Notes under the pieces: model-generated
What the model was told of the DNA's origin: nothing
What the model saw: the letters and a program-made list of their open reading frames with translations, nothing else
Database searches by the model: none
Made by a program: the position numbers and the translations under genes
Shown here: positions 34,195 through 46,460 of the stretch, in pieces
How positions within the stretch are numbered: position 1 is the stretch's first letter
How the letters are laid out: each line of letters begins with the position of its first letter
Source of the DNA: Impatiens glandulifera
Lineage: Eukaryota; Streptophyta; Magnoliopsida; Ericales; Balsaminaceae
Direction: 5' to 3'
Assembly (NCBI RefSeq): GCF_907164915.1
Contig: NC_061863.1
Coordinates: forward strand, 23,451,710 to 23,515,709
DNA length: 64,000 bases

Positions 34195-36026
34195 TTACAA
34201 ACAAAAAAGACTACATTCAAACCTAACTATCTCAGCCTGGAATTTTTGCATGTCATCTATCTTCATTGAGAGACATTCTTCCCCTTCCTCTTCCTCTTCT
34301 CCTCCTCTGACGATGTAAGGAGATTGTATTGAAGAGGATGATGAGTATTGTTGTTTCTCATTTTGAATTCTCTCTTTGTACGAGCCCGTTCTGATTTGAT
34401 AGAAAAAAATTGTTTCTGAGAATTTCAGGGCTTTTACCTTTGTTATCTTCAACTTGAATTTATGTGTTTTTGTCTTCCTTATCTTTGGCTTCAGTTTCAG
34501 ACTCCACATCGGTTTTGAAATTTTCCTTATCGACTTTTGAATTCTCTGTTTCAGCTTTGAAATTTTGGGTATCTTCCTCTTGAGTTTCCTCAATAACAAC
34601 TTGAGGTTCATCTTCCATTTCCATCCTGATCCTTCGCATTACAGAAAATTTTCTTTTCCTCTTCACTTTGATTCATTTTACTTTCTTTCCTTCACCGTTT
34701 TCATTTTTCCCATAATCCTTCTTGCTTTCTTCTACAACTGTTTGATCTTTGAGTTTGGCCTTCTCTATTTCCTTCTTTTTATTTTTCTGCTTCCTAACTT
34801 TTCTAGTTTTTCTGCTCTTTTTCTTTAGCTTTATCATATTTATTGTGTAGGAAAGTATTACAGAAAGCACATCTCTTTGGTTTCCAATCATAAGAGATCT
34901 TCATGACATTGTGCTTTCCTTTTCTGTCAACAACTACCATTTTCATTGGTAGGACACTCCTAGGATGCACTTCAATGCTAATTCTAACAAATGAAAAGTG
35001 CTTTTCTCCTTCAGTTATTTGGTCCATATATAATTGTTTCCCAATTGTACTTGCAAAATGACTAATTGCTTCAGCATTGTACATGTGGGCTGGAATGTTC
35101 CAAAGCTTGAACCAAATCTGAGCTGTTTTTTTTTTGTTTGCTTTGTAGATTCATCTCTTCTGACCACTTTTCCAGCTTCATGCAATTTGATTCTATGTAA
35201 GTATGCCCTCTATCTAAGATTTATTTCAGATTTGAGCTCTTTTTGAACGGTAGAAAGTAGAGATCATGTATATTTGTAGAAATTTTTCAAGCCTCTTTTC
35301 TCCCCACTGTTTAATTAGAGTCACTTTGGTAGTTGGGAATGATACTCTATTTTTCTCAATAAAGTTTCCAACCACTACAAACTCCCAATCTTCAATACAT
35401 TTCTCCTCTACTTTAGAAGGTAGTTTGAATTCAAAAGGAGAGTTGAGTACATCTACCTTTGTTTGGATATCCCCCAAGTAGATTTTTCCTTTGTAGGCAT
35501 GATCTTCAGATTTCTTTTCTGCTTTATTCTTCCATACCTCTTTGACTTTCCATGTTGTATTACTCCTGATAGTGTAGGTTTTGGTTTTGGGAGCCTTCAT
35601 CAGCTCCTTCATTGCATCAACTGACCATTTAACTATTTCATCATATTCTGTTTTGTTTAGTAAATTTCAGTCTTGGAGATAATGAATATTATGTTAAACT
35701 GTTATTTGCTGAGCTTTCTCTTTATTGATTGTGATTTCACCCTTCTTAGCATGCATTAGGAGTTTGGTAATCTGGTTTTTAAGACCAAACAGGTTGGCTT
35801 TTTCATTATAACCAACATTCCAAATTACTTCTTTCTTCCCTTGTTTTCCTACAACAATTTTTTCAGAATTTTTAACAGCAATTGGTTCTTTACCTTTACT
35901 GCATTCCTGTTTTTCTTGGATTATTTCTTCAACAATCATATCAATATTCTTTTCAGCCACCTCCCTTAAACCTTCTATTACAAATTTTTTGACTTCCTTA
36001 TACTTATTGTTTTTCTTTCTTCCCAT
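34195..36026 (-). pseudogene. LINE ORF1 (DUF4283 plus CCHC-like), broken
   Basis: The ATG at 36026 starts MGRKKNNKYKEVKKFV. Then come NLFGLKNQITKLLMHAKKGE, a DUF4283-like domain (EEKCIEDWEFVVVGNFI, TLIKQWGEKRLEKF), AQIWFKLWNIPAHMYNAEAI, and RISIEVHPRSVLP...YDWKPKRCAFCNTFLHNK, where the last zinc-knuckle cysteine is not seen. An acidic Glu/Lys-rich tail follows. The protein would bind RNA to form the LINE particle. At least four breaks interrupt it. It is homologous to 51113-51613 plus 61121-62600 and to the C-terminal half of the long ORF1 at 52401-57325. Confidence 0.85.
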
Positions 36027-36189
36027 TTTAATGAAGAACAGAACAAAGCAACAAAACAATTGAGAAGAGCAATTACAGAATATGGTATACCAGAAACCCT
36101 AACTATACAGAACAGAGTAAACTAGAAACCCTAACCTTCCAACCAAGCTCTGTAGATGAATGACCGACCTAACAATTAGAGCCGATATC

Positions 36190-36370
36190 GTGTCGTTCGT
36201 GCTGATTGTGTCGATTGTACAACAATAAGCGATCTGCGACCTTAATATCGTGCAAATTGTGTCGATCGTGTCGTTCGTGTCGATCGTTCCGTTCGTGCTG
36301 ATCGTGTCGTTTGTGCCGATCGTGTCGTTTGTGCCGATCGTGCCGTTTGTGCCGATCGTGCCATTTATGC
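36190..36370 (-). repeat. 18-bp tandem repeats in the LINE leader
   Basis: On the minus strand about six units of CGATCGGCACAAACGRCA and variants occur. The same word family occurs in the leader of the big LINE (51842-51896) and, diverged, near 50890-51025. This supports common descent of the leaders. Confidence 0.88.
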
Positions 36371-36487
36371 GATATCTTGTATTATGTTAGTGGAGATGCT
36401 AACACATGGACCATGTGGATCTAACAATGACAATAATAATCTTTATTTATTTATTTTTTATATTTTATATTTATTTTTATTTTCTAT

Positions 36488-36692
36488 TGTTAATAATAAA
36501 GTATTAAATAAATAAATAAAATTATGTATTTATCACCTATTAATTAGACTAAATATAATAATTAATTCTTTAATTTTCTGAAATTAGTTATCTTTTATAA
36601 ACTATTGTATTCAATAATAATATTATTTTCAATAATTCTCTTCAAGAACTCAATCAAATAATTCTGGTTTATTTTATTAATTTTAGAAATCA
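36488..36692 (+). repeat. 5' LTR of copia element C
   Basis: Starts TGTTAATAATAAAG, ends AGAAATCA. Short, AT-rich, diverged from the 3' copy. Confidence 0.75.
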
Positions 36693-37723
36693 AACTTAGT
36701 ATCAGAGCTTATAAGGAAAAACTTTCAAGAACAATTTCAATGGAAGAACAATATCACTTCTCAGTTCTACCAATTATACATGAAAGCGTAAAACTTGATA
36801 AACATAACTATATCTATTGAAAATCACAAGTTACTCCAACATGATAGGTTATGATTTTATGGATATAATAAAAGGAATCTTGAAACTCCTCTCAAATTTC
36901 TTCAAGAAATAGATGATCAAAATAATACAATTCAAATCAAGAATCCAAAATTTAAACAATGGCGTATCCAAGATCAAAGGGTACTTGGATCGCTCTTTTC
37001 AACATTGACCGACTAAATTCGTCAACAAGTCTCAAAATCATCTTCGGCGCAAGAACTTTGGTAAACCCTAGAGAAAATATCTGTTTCTCAATCAAAGAGC
37101 CGACTATTTCAGTTACGAAATCAACTCCTAAATGCACACAAAGGTAGTGACTCTCTTCTTAACTTCATTAAACATATCAAAAACTTGTCAGATGCACTTA
37201 TCGTTATTGGACAATATATTTCTGATAAAGATCTGCAACTAACTATACTTAACGGGCTTGAAGACGAGTTTGAGTCGATGATATGTGCTCTAACTTCCGA
37301 ACAAGATCTATCGTTTAATGAGAAGACAAACATCCTTCTAAATCATGAACAACGAATCATATTCAAGAAAAGAAAATTTCATTATGAAAATATTTCTCCC
37401 TCAAACGTTTCGGCGAATGTTACTTATATTTATGGGCGTGGAGGCGAAAAGAACCAAGGACAGAACCAAGACAATAATCGTCCGCAATGTAATTTTTGTC
37501 ATAAAATTGGTCATCGCTCCGAAAGTTGTTTTTATAATCCATCTTGTAAAATATATGTAATGTGCAAGGAAATAGTGCTCTCGAGTGCCCTCGTTTTAAT
37601 CCTTACACAAATCCTACGACAATGTTAGTTACATAGTGTACAATTGTAGATCACACCTGGTGTTTAGATTCAGGTGCTACCAACCATATTACTTCCGATC
37701 TTAATAATCTCACGTACATGCTC

Positions 37724-38025
37724 TGTTGAGAAACGATCTAATCTAAACACGCAATAAAAGAATATATAAAGATAATGTGGTAAAGAATAATAAAGAACAC
37801 AAGATATAACGAGGTTCGGCCAACAATGCCTACATCCTCGGGGAGTCGTCCATTCTATTAATATTCCATGGAATAATGGTCCAAGTAACCCTATGTTACA
37901 ATGTCTCTATTTATAGGAGTACTTAAAAAGCCAAAAGACTAAACCACTACTCCTAAGACCAATAAAGGCTTAAAGCCCAATTACAATATATAAATTCTAA
38001 TTAAATATGAGCCCAAAACCCAACA
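37724..38025 (-). repeat. 3' LTR of the nested copia
   Basis: TG...CA ends. It is followed on its right by AATCTCCACCTTGG, whose complement is the polypurine tract. Confidence 0.92.
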
Positions 38026-38310
38026 ATCTCCACCTTGGGCGAATACCGCGCTTATTGAGATGCGATGAATAAATTATAAATCTCCACCTTGACGAATTTC
38101 ACGCCCCTTAGGAAATACACGAGTCGTACCCATCAATCTTCACCTCCACTCCACTCAAGAGCCCTTAGAAGAATAACGATCTCCACCATTACGTATATCA
38201 CGCCATCAAAAAGTTATGAGCCACACATCAATCTTCAATATTCGAGCCATTCACGAGATAAATCATTATACCTCCACTTTCGTTCAAAATCCCTTAGAAG
38301 ATAAAATCAT
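38026..38310 (-). repeat. Repeated polypurine-tract-like units beside the LTR
   Basis: AATCTCCACCTTGG at 38026 recurs in weaker form near 38082, 38138, 38190 and 38272, often with TTTCACGCC and CCTTAGAAGA nearby, about every 50-60 bases. Another echo lies near 40375-40410. On the minus strand these are purine runs like the genuine polypurine tract. Confidence 0.6.
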
Positions 38311-41080
38311 AGAGTTTATAACACCAAGTAAATTTGGCAACTACGCTACTTCAACGACTAGAGACATTTAACAACTCTTCTCAATCTTTTTTCATACCCA
38401 TTGACATATGAGGAAACTAGAATTAATAATTCTTTATTATGTCAAAATAATCTTTACCTTTGTTTGCCACAAACCGAGTGTCTTATTTTTCAAGTCCAAC
38501 AATCGACTAAAACCAAAATATCGAATAGACCCAACACGAACTTTCATCGTCTACTTTTTCAGAATCAGATATCTATCGAATACTAAGGACACCAAAACGA
38601 ACTTCCATCGTCTACTTCCTCAAAATAAGATATTGATCGAAAGCGAGAAGACCCAAGACAAACTTTTATCGTCTACTTCATAACAAATAAATTAGGTTAT
38701 CACGACATCTCTTTTCTCTAACTCAAGATCTGACAAAGTATTTGTCACCCATCTTGCCTTGAACGTTGCATACTCAATCAACTTGAACCTCATACTTCTC
38801 CTTAAACAAATTAGCTTGCAATCTGCTAGTTTCTTGAATCCAAAAACGCTTAGAAATCCAAGAATATTATTTCAATATTCAATATCTCTCTCTACAATTG
38901 TCTTCACCCATGCTTCAAATGATCATCTATAGTTTCTCTGAAAGAAATCGAATATTCTTTCATTTGAATTGATAGAACCTCTCATCTAGCCCCTTTTTCA
39001 TGACTAGGAATCCCTATTCAAGGTCTCAATCATCTCATTCATCTAATATATGATCCACAACGTATAGACAATTAAAATAGAACAAAAGAAGTAACACAAT
39101 CATCACCTTCGAATTAACCGAGTCTCCCATCTAGCCCCTTTTTCATGACTAGGAATCCCACTCAAGGTTTTTATTTATCTTCTCATATTAGAAGATAATG
39201 CAATGATTTCTTCTCGGTCGTTTGAGAGTTGCTTTCAAGATGTCTCCACCTAAACTTATAAGTGTCTTTCATTAGTCTTCTTCTTCCTGGTCTTTCATTG
39301 ATAATATGTGTTAACTGGAATTCTTTCAATCCTTAATCACCCGCCAAGTCAATGTAATCTTGCAATTTGGCCTAAAAGATTGCCTTGTCAACATGTCGAC
39401 AATGTTATCATCGGTAAACACCATATAAATAACAACTTTCCATACTCGATCATATTTTTGTCAAGTGTAAAAGCACATAATTTCACCACAGTCTTCATCT
39501 TGATTAGCTCTTCCAATAAGATAAGGTCATAACCAAAAAGATACAAACTTTTTGGTCCCAAATAAGTCAAATAAAATTAAAATTAGGCAGACACTTTAAG
39601 CCGCAGAAAAACAAACTTCGAGACGTTCAAACCTTGATCCAACCATTGAAAATGTAGAGGAATGAGTTACCAACCCTCTCGAAAAAATCTCAGCGCAATC
39701 GGACTTTGTTTGAATCTCCGATCACCAGTTTGATGAACCCTGCGCGACTGTAGGCGAAAATCTGCTACTAGATTTTCTCTCTACCTCTCTTTTAATTTGA
39801 CTTCTTCAATAACCGTTTTCCAAAGAAAAAATCTCTCCAAACTCATTTTAGCCGAGAATTTCTTCAAGTCAAAGCCCTCAACATAGTGAAATAATGTCAC
39901 TCATGTATTCCAAGACAATAATCGATTATAATAAAACCTCCAACTAATTTTCAATAAGCATGAAGATGTATTGTTTGTTCTCCACATTCTTCTAGCAAAA
40001 TCCTGCATAGAAAGAATCTAACAAACCATATATATGATTAGTACACACTCAACTCATACCTTAGATAATATCATTCTTGGTAGACCCTTGAGGCATCAAC
40101 ATCCACTTGACAACTTCGCACCAGCACTTACCGAGATTGCCAATCAAAATCTACTCACAAGGTTTGATGCAAATCTAAATCCGGCCCTTATACACACATA
40201 TCAAAATCACTCTTTTGCAAACAAACATTAAAGTCACCCGCTTTAATCAGAAAACTCTTTACATGTTGCATTAATTGTCTTCCATAATCTGCAACATCGA
40301 ATAAGCACTCCACCTTTTTTTCAACTCCAATTTTCAATCTCCATATTCACGAATATCAAATCTCTTAGAAGATAAATCACAAATCTCCATCTTTGAGAAA
40401 TTCAAGTCAAACAAGCCTTAATACAAATCCAAGATCAAAGCATACAAAGCTTTGAGAGTTTTGTTTTTACTTGTGAAAATTGGAATCAAATAGGTCTTAA
40501 ACCTATTTTATGAAATCAAACGAGACTTAAATAAAAAGTCTTAGTTGAAAAAGTCTTAGTTGTTGACCGCTTCAAAGATTCTTGGCTTCTCTCTATACAT
40601 TATATTATATCATAATATAATATCTATTTATATGGAATATATATAGAGATATATATGGAGATATATATAGAGATATATATTTCTTTCATTTTTGTATTTT
40701 AATAGACCATATGTCCCAAATTAAAATAAGTTAAAAGAATATACCTCATCTTCTTCATTCTGGTGTTGTTGCCTACACGACGACTTTTCGTCACCTACAC
40801 CCATTGACGCCTTCGAGAAGAACAAAAGACCATTGTCTTCTTCTCTCTTCTTCTCAAGACATCACCCAAAAATAAGAATTACTTTAACGACCGTTGACAT
40901 CTTCTTAGCAATTGAAGATTCCGACTCAAATCTTCACAGCGGCTAATTCTTCTACAACCAATGTCGTTTCTCCAATAGCCATCTTCAACAAAAGCACACA
41001 TATCCAACAACTTCTTCAATGATGGTTAGGGTTTCCGTAATATCTTCACAAATAGATTAGGTTAAACATTCTCAAAACAT

Positions 41081-41092
41081 GCTCTGATACCA
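41081..41092 (-). other. Primer-binding site of the nested copia
   Basis: Minus strand reads TGGTATCAGAGC, a perfect tRNA-Met complement, two bases from the right LTR. Confidence 0.92.
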
Positions 41093-41094
41093 CT

Positions 41095-41396
41095 TGTTGA
41101 GAAACAATATAATCTAAACACGCAATAAAAGAAGATATAAAGATAATGTGGTAAAGAATAATAAAGAACACAAGATATAACGAGGTTCGGCCAACAATGC
41201 CTACATCCTCGGGGAGTCATCCATTCTATTGATATTCCATGGAATAATGGTCCAAGTAACCCTAGGTTACAATGTCTCTATTTATAGGAGTACATCAAAA
41301 GCCAAATGACTAAACTACTACTCCTAAGCCCAATAAAGGCTTAAAGCCCAATTAAAATATATAAACTCTAATTAAATACGAGCCCAAAACCCAACA
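41095..41396 (-). repeat. 5' LTR of the nested copia
   Basis: 302 bp, same length as its partner at 37724-38025 and differing at scattered positions, which suggests a fairly young insertion relative to element C. Confidence 0.92.
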
Positions 41397-44300
41397 TGCT
41401 CCTCATACAGGTATTCAAACTATTAAAGTTGGAAACGATATACCTCGGAATATTTATAATATTGGTACCACTAAAATTTTAAATCAACAAAAATAAATCT
41501 ACTTACGTAATATCTTACACATTCTATATATTACTAAAAATTTGATGAGTGTCGCGAGATTTTCATCAGATAATAACGTATTTTTTGAATCCACCCGAAT
41601 GTTTATCTTATTAAAGACCGAGATACAAAGATAATGCTTCTTAAGGGATTACTCAAGGATGAAATTTATTACATTGAACCTACTGAAAGTTCGTTTTCAA
41701 CATGTTCTAATAAACAAGTGTTTATTGATATTCGATCTCTGGCTCAAATTTGGCATTCATGACTTTGACATCCTTCTAGTGCTACTACATCTTTAGTTAT
41801 ATCACACTTTAAATTACCAGTTTCAGGTAGTAATATTATTTCTTTTTATGGATCATGTCAATATGGGAAAACACATAAACTACCTTTTACGACTTCAAAA
41901 TCTACATTTATGGCTCCTTTAGACCTAATTAATTCGGATGTTTGGGGACCTGCTCCCAAATTTTCGTCTACTGGTTATCGTTATTTCGTACATTTTGTGA
42001 ATGATTTTAGTAAATTCACATGGATATATCCATTAAAGAAAAAGTCGAATGTTTTGAATAGGTTTATCAACATTCTTCGACCTGTTGAAAATTTATTTAG
42101 TCGTAAAATCAAAATATTACAAACTGATTGGGGAGGAGAATATAGAAATTTCAAATCATTAACGGATAATCATGATATTTTACATTGTTTATCTTGCCCA
42201 CATACTAGTGAGAAAAATAGTTATTGAACGAAAAATTCGTCATAGTACGGAAACTGATCTCACTTTATTGGCTCATGCATCTATGCCACTACATTATTGA
42301 AGTGAAGCTTTTGAAATATCCACATATCTTATCAATCGTCTTCCTACTCCGACATTACATTAACGTTCACCATTCGAGACTAAATTTAACTATTCTCCTG
42401 ACTTTGGTTTTTTGAAGACATTTGGGTGTTCTTGTTATCCACTCACACGACCGTACAATCAACACAAACTCGATTTTCATACTATTAGATACAATGACCA
42501 CAACTCATCTCACAAAGGTTATAATTGTCTTCACATTCCGTTTGGACGAATATTTATCTAATCTTCGAATTCATGAAATCCTACTTCCTTCCATAAAATC
42601 AATAATTGGCGAACTCACTTTTCCTTTCAAAAGTAAGGACCTTGTGCACTTGTCTAATCCACAAGAAGATAATGAGACATCTCTTCCAACAAATATACTT
42701 AATTCACCAATACCACCTTTATTATCTCATATCACTTCATCGTCTTCAGCATCACCCTCTTCGACCTCCACAACATTACCAAACACTATATCATCTTCTT
42801 CTACTACTATTATCGTTCCTTCAACACAATCAATTATCACAACAATTAATGAATGTAATATTGTACTCATCAGATGATCACACGCAATAAAGCACGATCT
42901 ATGTCCTCATCAGCTCTCACTGTTACTTCTTTCGCTACTACACCTACATGTTTTACCAAAACTAATAAGGATCCTCCATGGCGTCTTGCCATGAAAAATG
43001 AATATAATGCTCTTATTTAGAATAAAACATGGTCTCTTATTCCTCGTACACCATCTCATAATCTTGGTGGATGTAATTGAGTTTTAAAACTCAAGCATAA
43101 AATTGACGGGTCTATTGATCGACATAAATCACGTCTTGTGGCTAAAGGATTCCATAAATAACAAGGTATTGATTATGAAGAGACATTCAGTCTTGTGGAA
43201 AAACCCACTACTATTCGTGTTATTCTTTCTTTGGTAATATCTTATCAATGGTTCATTCATCAACTTGATATTAGTAATGCATTTCTTCATTGGTCTTTAC
43301 AAGAAGAAGTTTACATGGCACAACCACCCTGTTTTGTCCATCCAATTTTTCCTAATCATATATGCAAACTTCATAAAGTAATATACGGTCTTAAACATTC
43401 ACCTCGTGTTTGGTATGCTACTCTCCGTTCTGCTCTACTATCTCTTCATTTATAGAATCGAAATCTGACACGGCTCTTTTCACGTATCATGCACCTCAAA
43501 TAACCGCATACTTTTTAGTATATGTGGATGATATTATTCTCACAGGAAACTCTAAATCATTTCTAGCAAAAATTATATTTCAATTAAATAAATTATTCCT
43601 TGTAAAAAGATTTAGGTCAATTACATTACTTTCTTGGAATGGAAGCCACTCGTACCAAAGATGTCTTATGTCTTTCTCAATCCAAGTATATTGATGATAT
43701 TCTCACTCGGCTGATATGCTTCAAGCAAATCTATTACACACTCCCGTCTTTGTTGGCTCATCTCTTTCTAAATATGATGGTGATCCTTTAACTAATATGT
43801 TCTCTATCGAAGTATAGTAGGAGGTCTATAATATCTTACACTAACTCATCATGAGTTAGCCTTTTCTGTCAATCGAGTTTGTCAATTCATGCAAACTCCT
43901 ACACCTTCTCATTGGGGAGAGGTTAAATTTATTCTTCTATATCTTCGTCATACTCCTCGTCATGAGATCTTTCTTTTTCCAAATTCTCAATTCACTCTTG
44001 CTACCTACTCTGATGCTGACTAGGCAAGATGTCCTGATAATCGTCGTTCAACAACTGGATTTTGTATTTTTCTGGGTGACAACCTCATTTATTGGAATTA
44101 TAAGAAACAACAAGTAGTTGCTCTCTCTAATATTGAATCTGAATACCGTGCTCTTGCATATACAACTGCAGATCTTTCTTGAATTCAATCTCTACTTAAT
44201 GAACTTCGAGTTTCACTTTCTTCTTTTCTAGTTCTATGGTGTGATAATATTGGTGCCACATTCTTATCAGCAAACCCAGTATTTCATGCTCGCAAAAAAC

Positions 44301-44481
44301 ATATTGAAATAGATTTTCACTTTGTTCGAGTAAAAATTGATCGTAAACAACTACTCATCCAGTACATTCCTAGTGAAGAACAAGTGGTTGATATCTTCAC
44401 CAAAGGTCTTTCTTCTCATTGATTTTCTCTTTTACGTTGCAAGCTCGCGGTTTGTGCGTCACCTTTACGCTTGAAGAGGGA

Positions 44482-44709
44482 TGATAAAGTATTTAATAAA
44501 TAAGAGAAATTATTTATTTATCTCCTATTAATTAGGCTAAATATGATAACTAATTTCTAAGTTTTCTCAAATTAGTTATTTTTTCTATTACTATTATAAA
44601 TAGACAAACTATTTTAAAGATTACTCATTCAATAAATAATATTATTTTCAATCTTTCTCTTCAAGAACTCAATCAAATAGTTCGTTTATTTTATCAATTT
44701 TAAAAATCA
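44482..44709 (+). repeat. 3' LTR of copia element C
   Basis: Starts TGATAAAGTATT directly after a purine run and ends AAAAATCA. Confidence 0.75.
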
Positions 44710-44858
44710 AACTGTTAAATATTTTTTATATGTTTTTTTGTTATGGGTCATTTATATATTTAATACATGGTAAGTATAAATTATAGTCTACGGTAACATG
44801 AGGTGAATATTCTCAATCTCCATGAGGTAATAGGTTCGAGCCCGTTAGGTGGTAAAAT

Positions 44859-45774
44859 TTGCGGCTGGAGAAGGAGAATGAGGAGAAAGAGACTGAAGGT
44901 GAGATTAAGGAGAAGAATGTTCATGAGAATGAAGATGAAATTGTGCTCTGCGAAATTATGCGACGGAATAAGAAGAAGAAGAAGAAGAAGAAGGAGGAAG
45001 ATGATGACGATTTCAAAGAATTCAATACTCCTCCTAAAGCAATATTTGGGAAAAATAAGAGGATGAAGAAGACAAAGATAGATGACTCGTTCACCAACCC
45101 TTCGAGAAAAAAGGAAAAGACAAATGATCCAATAATAGTCAATCCCCTTCAAATATTTGAAGATCATCTGCTAGACCAAGTACAAAAATGGATGAAAGAT
45201 CTAGATACTGACAAAGAAAAAATGATATCTTTACTTGCGAATCAGATAAGAAAATCTTTCATAGAATTCTAACAAGGTTCACCTAGCTTAAAGATTCGGT
45301 AAGTCTTTAAATTCATCATTAATGTCATTAATAACAAAGTTCTTTGATATATATACTGAATGTTTTTCCATTGTGCAGGAAATCAACGCATGTTGCTACC
45401 TCTTGAGAAAACAGATTGCAAAATATCCAAAGAAATATAGGAAAAAAGTAGCAATAGGTGGTTATTTGCTCGGAGATAAGTTCAGGCGACAACACAAAAC
45501 TTTTCTTAAAGATCCTGAACAGTAAAACATTGAAGAATTTGTCGAGTATTACTAGGGTTCTGGAAGTAGATATTTGCCTAAATGGAAATTAGTAGATGAT
45601 ATATATGTGTCGTTGAACCTAAGTAACAAGAATTATATATTGGGTGTTTCTCGTCTACAAGAGTGGCAGATCGACGTGTATGACTGCAATTCCTATATTT
45701 ATAGGAATATTGATTCATTCTTGAGACCATTGTGTGAAATGATTATGTTTATCATGGGTCTATCGATGGTGTAG
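44859..45774 (+). pseudogene. Ulp1/C48 SUMO-protease-like transposon protein, broken
   Basis: An acidic and lysine-rich N-terminal part (44859-45272) is followed by 45322-45525 and 45574-45774. The piece VDDIYVSLNLSNKNYILGVSRL and WQIDVYDCNS matches the pattern VDDIYIPxNxxxxHWVL...xxxYDS seen in transposon C48 peptidases, where His and Asp are catalytic. Here HW is replaced by NY, so the catalytic His is gone, while the Asp in VYD stays. The C-terminal Cys region is not found. TAA at 45523 and TAG near 45554 break the frame. Function is lost. Confidence 0.7.
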
Positions 45775-46166
45775 GTATTGATGCTCTTGAAGTAGATGGT
45801 GTATGTATTGATGATCGGTCTGTTGATTGAAATGAAGATCTTGTAGTATATGGTGTAGGTATTGATGTTCGCTGAGGCGTGAGTGTAATGGTTGGTGCGA
45901 CACTAGTAGTAGCACGTAAGTCATCATAATGAGGCAAAGAGTTTACTTCTTATGCTTCATTTTGACTTCTAAAGACATCCTGCGAGGGTACAACTCTTGG
46001 TATAATTTTTTGAGTAAGTGGTAATATGTTTTATTGAGTTGGGTATGTAAGTAATGATATCTTTTCTTGAGTAAGTGGTGAATTCTCTACTATAGAGACA
46101 CACAATGGTGACACAGTGCAACCCGAAATCAACCGTCATAAATATATGCTCACATCTTTATCTTGA

Positions 46167-46379
46167 TCAATAACAAGAGGGGGGAGGATTTGTCATACGC
46201 GAAACATCATACTTGACTTGAAGTACTAAATCACACATAGATCTTTGCAGGTTAAATGCATCATATATGAAATCAACAAATTCGGCAAAAATAGTATTTA
46301 AGGGTAAATCCAAAGTTTTGATCGAACTTACATGAAAAGTTATTGTACCATTAGCAAATTTGCACTGTCCATTATACAA
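46167..46379 (-). pseudogene. MuDRA-type transposase N-terminal fragment
   Basis: A 70-codon frame (NGQCKFANGTITFHVSSIKT ... LVLQVKYDVSRM) resembles the N-terminal domain of plant MULE transposases, with its initial glycine-containing strand and the LxxxxYxxxNLxRSxxDL helix. The catalytic and zinc-finger parts are absent. It reads away from the right terminal repeat, as mudrA does. Confidence 0.55.
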
Positions 46380-46460
46380 AATAATACTTCAGCTGCAATT
46401 GAAAGCATGAATGAATAAATAATACTACTGAAGTCATGAATTATTCATTAAATATGGTGC

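Larger units (their letters stand above)
34036..36370 (-). mobile_element. ORF1-only LINE (half-LINE), DUF4283 family
   Basis: On the minus strand: a leader with GATCGGCAC-type 18-bp tandem repeats (about 36190-36370), an ORF1 remnant (36026-34195), about 160 bases of 3' sequence, and an A-run (34036-34044). Its 3' tail (GTAATTTTAATGAAATGG...CGTTTTC, then A-run) matches that of the full LINE at 51614-61119. There is no room for, and no trace of, an endonuclease/RT ORF2. It is therefore either an internal deletion or a member of an ORF1-only family needing ORF2 in trans. Confidence 0.78.
37724..41396 (-). mobile_element. Deleted copia element nested in element C (LARD-like)
   Basis: Two 302-bp LTRs (37724-38025 and 41095-41396) begin TGTTGAGAAAC and end CCCAACA, with only scattered differences. 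The 5-bp TSD TGCTC is exact (37719-37723 and 41397-41401). The primer site sits at the right LTR, so the element reads leftwards. The 3-kb interior has no intact gene. A trace of RNase H end (DNIVDMLTRQSFRPNCKI, minus strand, about 39350-39420) shows that it derives from a copia element. It must have moved with enzymes supplied by others. Confidence 0.92.
36740..44430 (+). pseudogene. Copia element C Gag-Pol remnant, split by an insertion
   Basis: The ATG at 36740 (MEEQYHFS) starts Gag; Gag continues at 37150-37628 with an intact-looking CCHC knuckle (CNFCHKIGHRSESC, 37489-37530). The protease motif WCLDSGATNHIT lies near 37650-37690. The nested copia follows, and the frame resumes at 41397. 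Integrase is at 41910-42300 (DVWGPAPKFSSTGYRYFVHFVNDFSKFTWIY begins it; the first 20 residues are enough to recognise it). Reverse transcriptase spans about 42960-43700 (HQLDISNAFLHW, YVDD near 43520). RNase H spans about 43990-44430 ([38 protein letters not shown]). Stops and shifts interrupt every domain. Confidence 0.85.
36488..44709 (+). mobile_element. Ty1/copia LTR retrotransposon, degenerate (element C)
   Basis: LTRs at 36488-36692 and 44482-44709 share AAGTATT.AATAAAT, ATCCCTATTAATTAG-like and CTTCAAGAACTCAATCAAAT motifs. A tRNA-Met-type primer site with one mismatch (TAGTATCAGAGC, 36697-36708) follows the left LTR. A purine run (GAAGAGGGA) precedes the right one. Copia domains follow in order in the plus direction. 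The element is split by a second copia (37724-41396) exactly after the protease motif. No TSD found, and LTR borders may be off by a few bases. Confidence 0.88.

Noticed and set aside
36383..36487. TGTTAG...CTAACA sequence as the true LTR start of copia element C
   Set aside because: It has no counterpart at the 3' LTR, which aligns only from 36488 onwards.
42422..42890. Ser/Thr-rich frames in copia element C
   Set aside because: They are the variable linker between integrase and reverse transcriptase, not separate genes.
44793..44850. Box B-like GGTTCGAGCCC before the Ulp1 remnant, possible SINE
   Set aside because: Box B is good, but box A is unconvincing and neither end nor duplication could be found.
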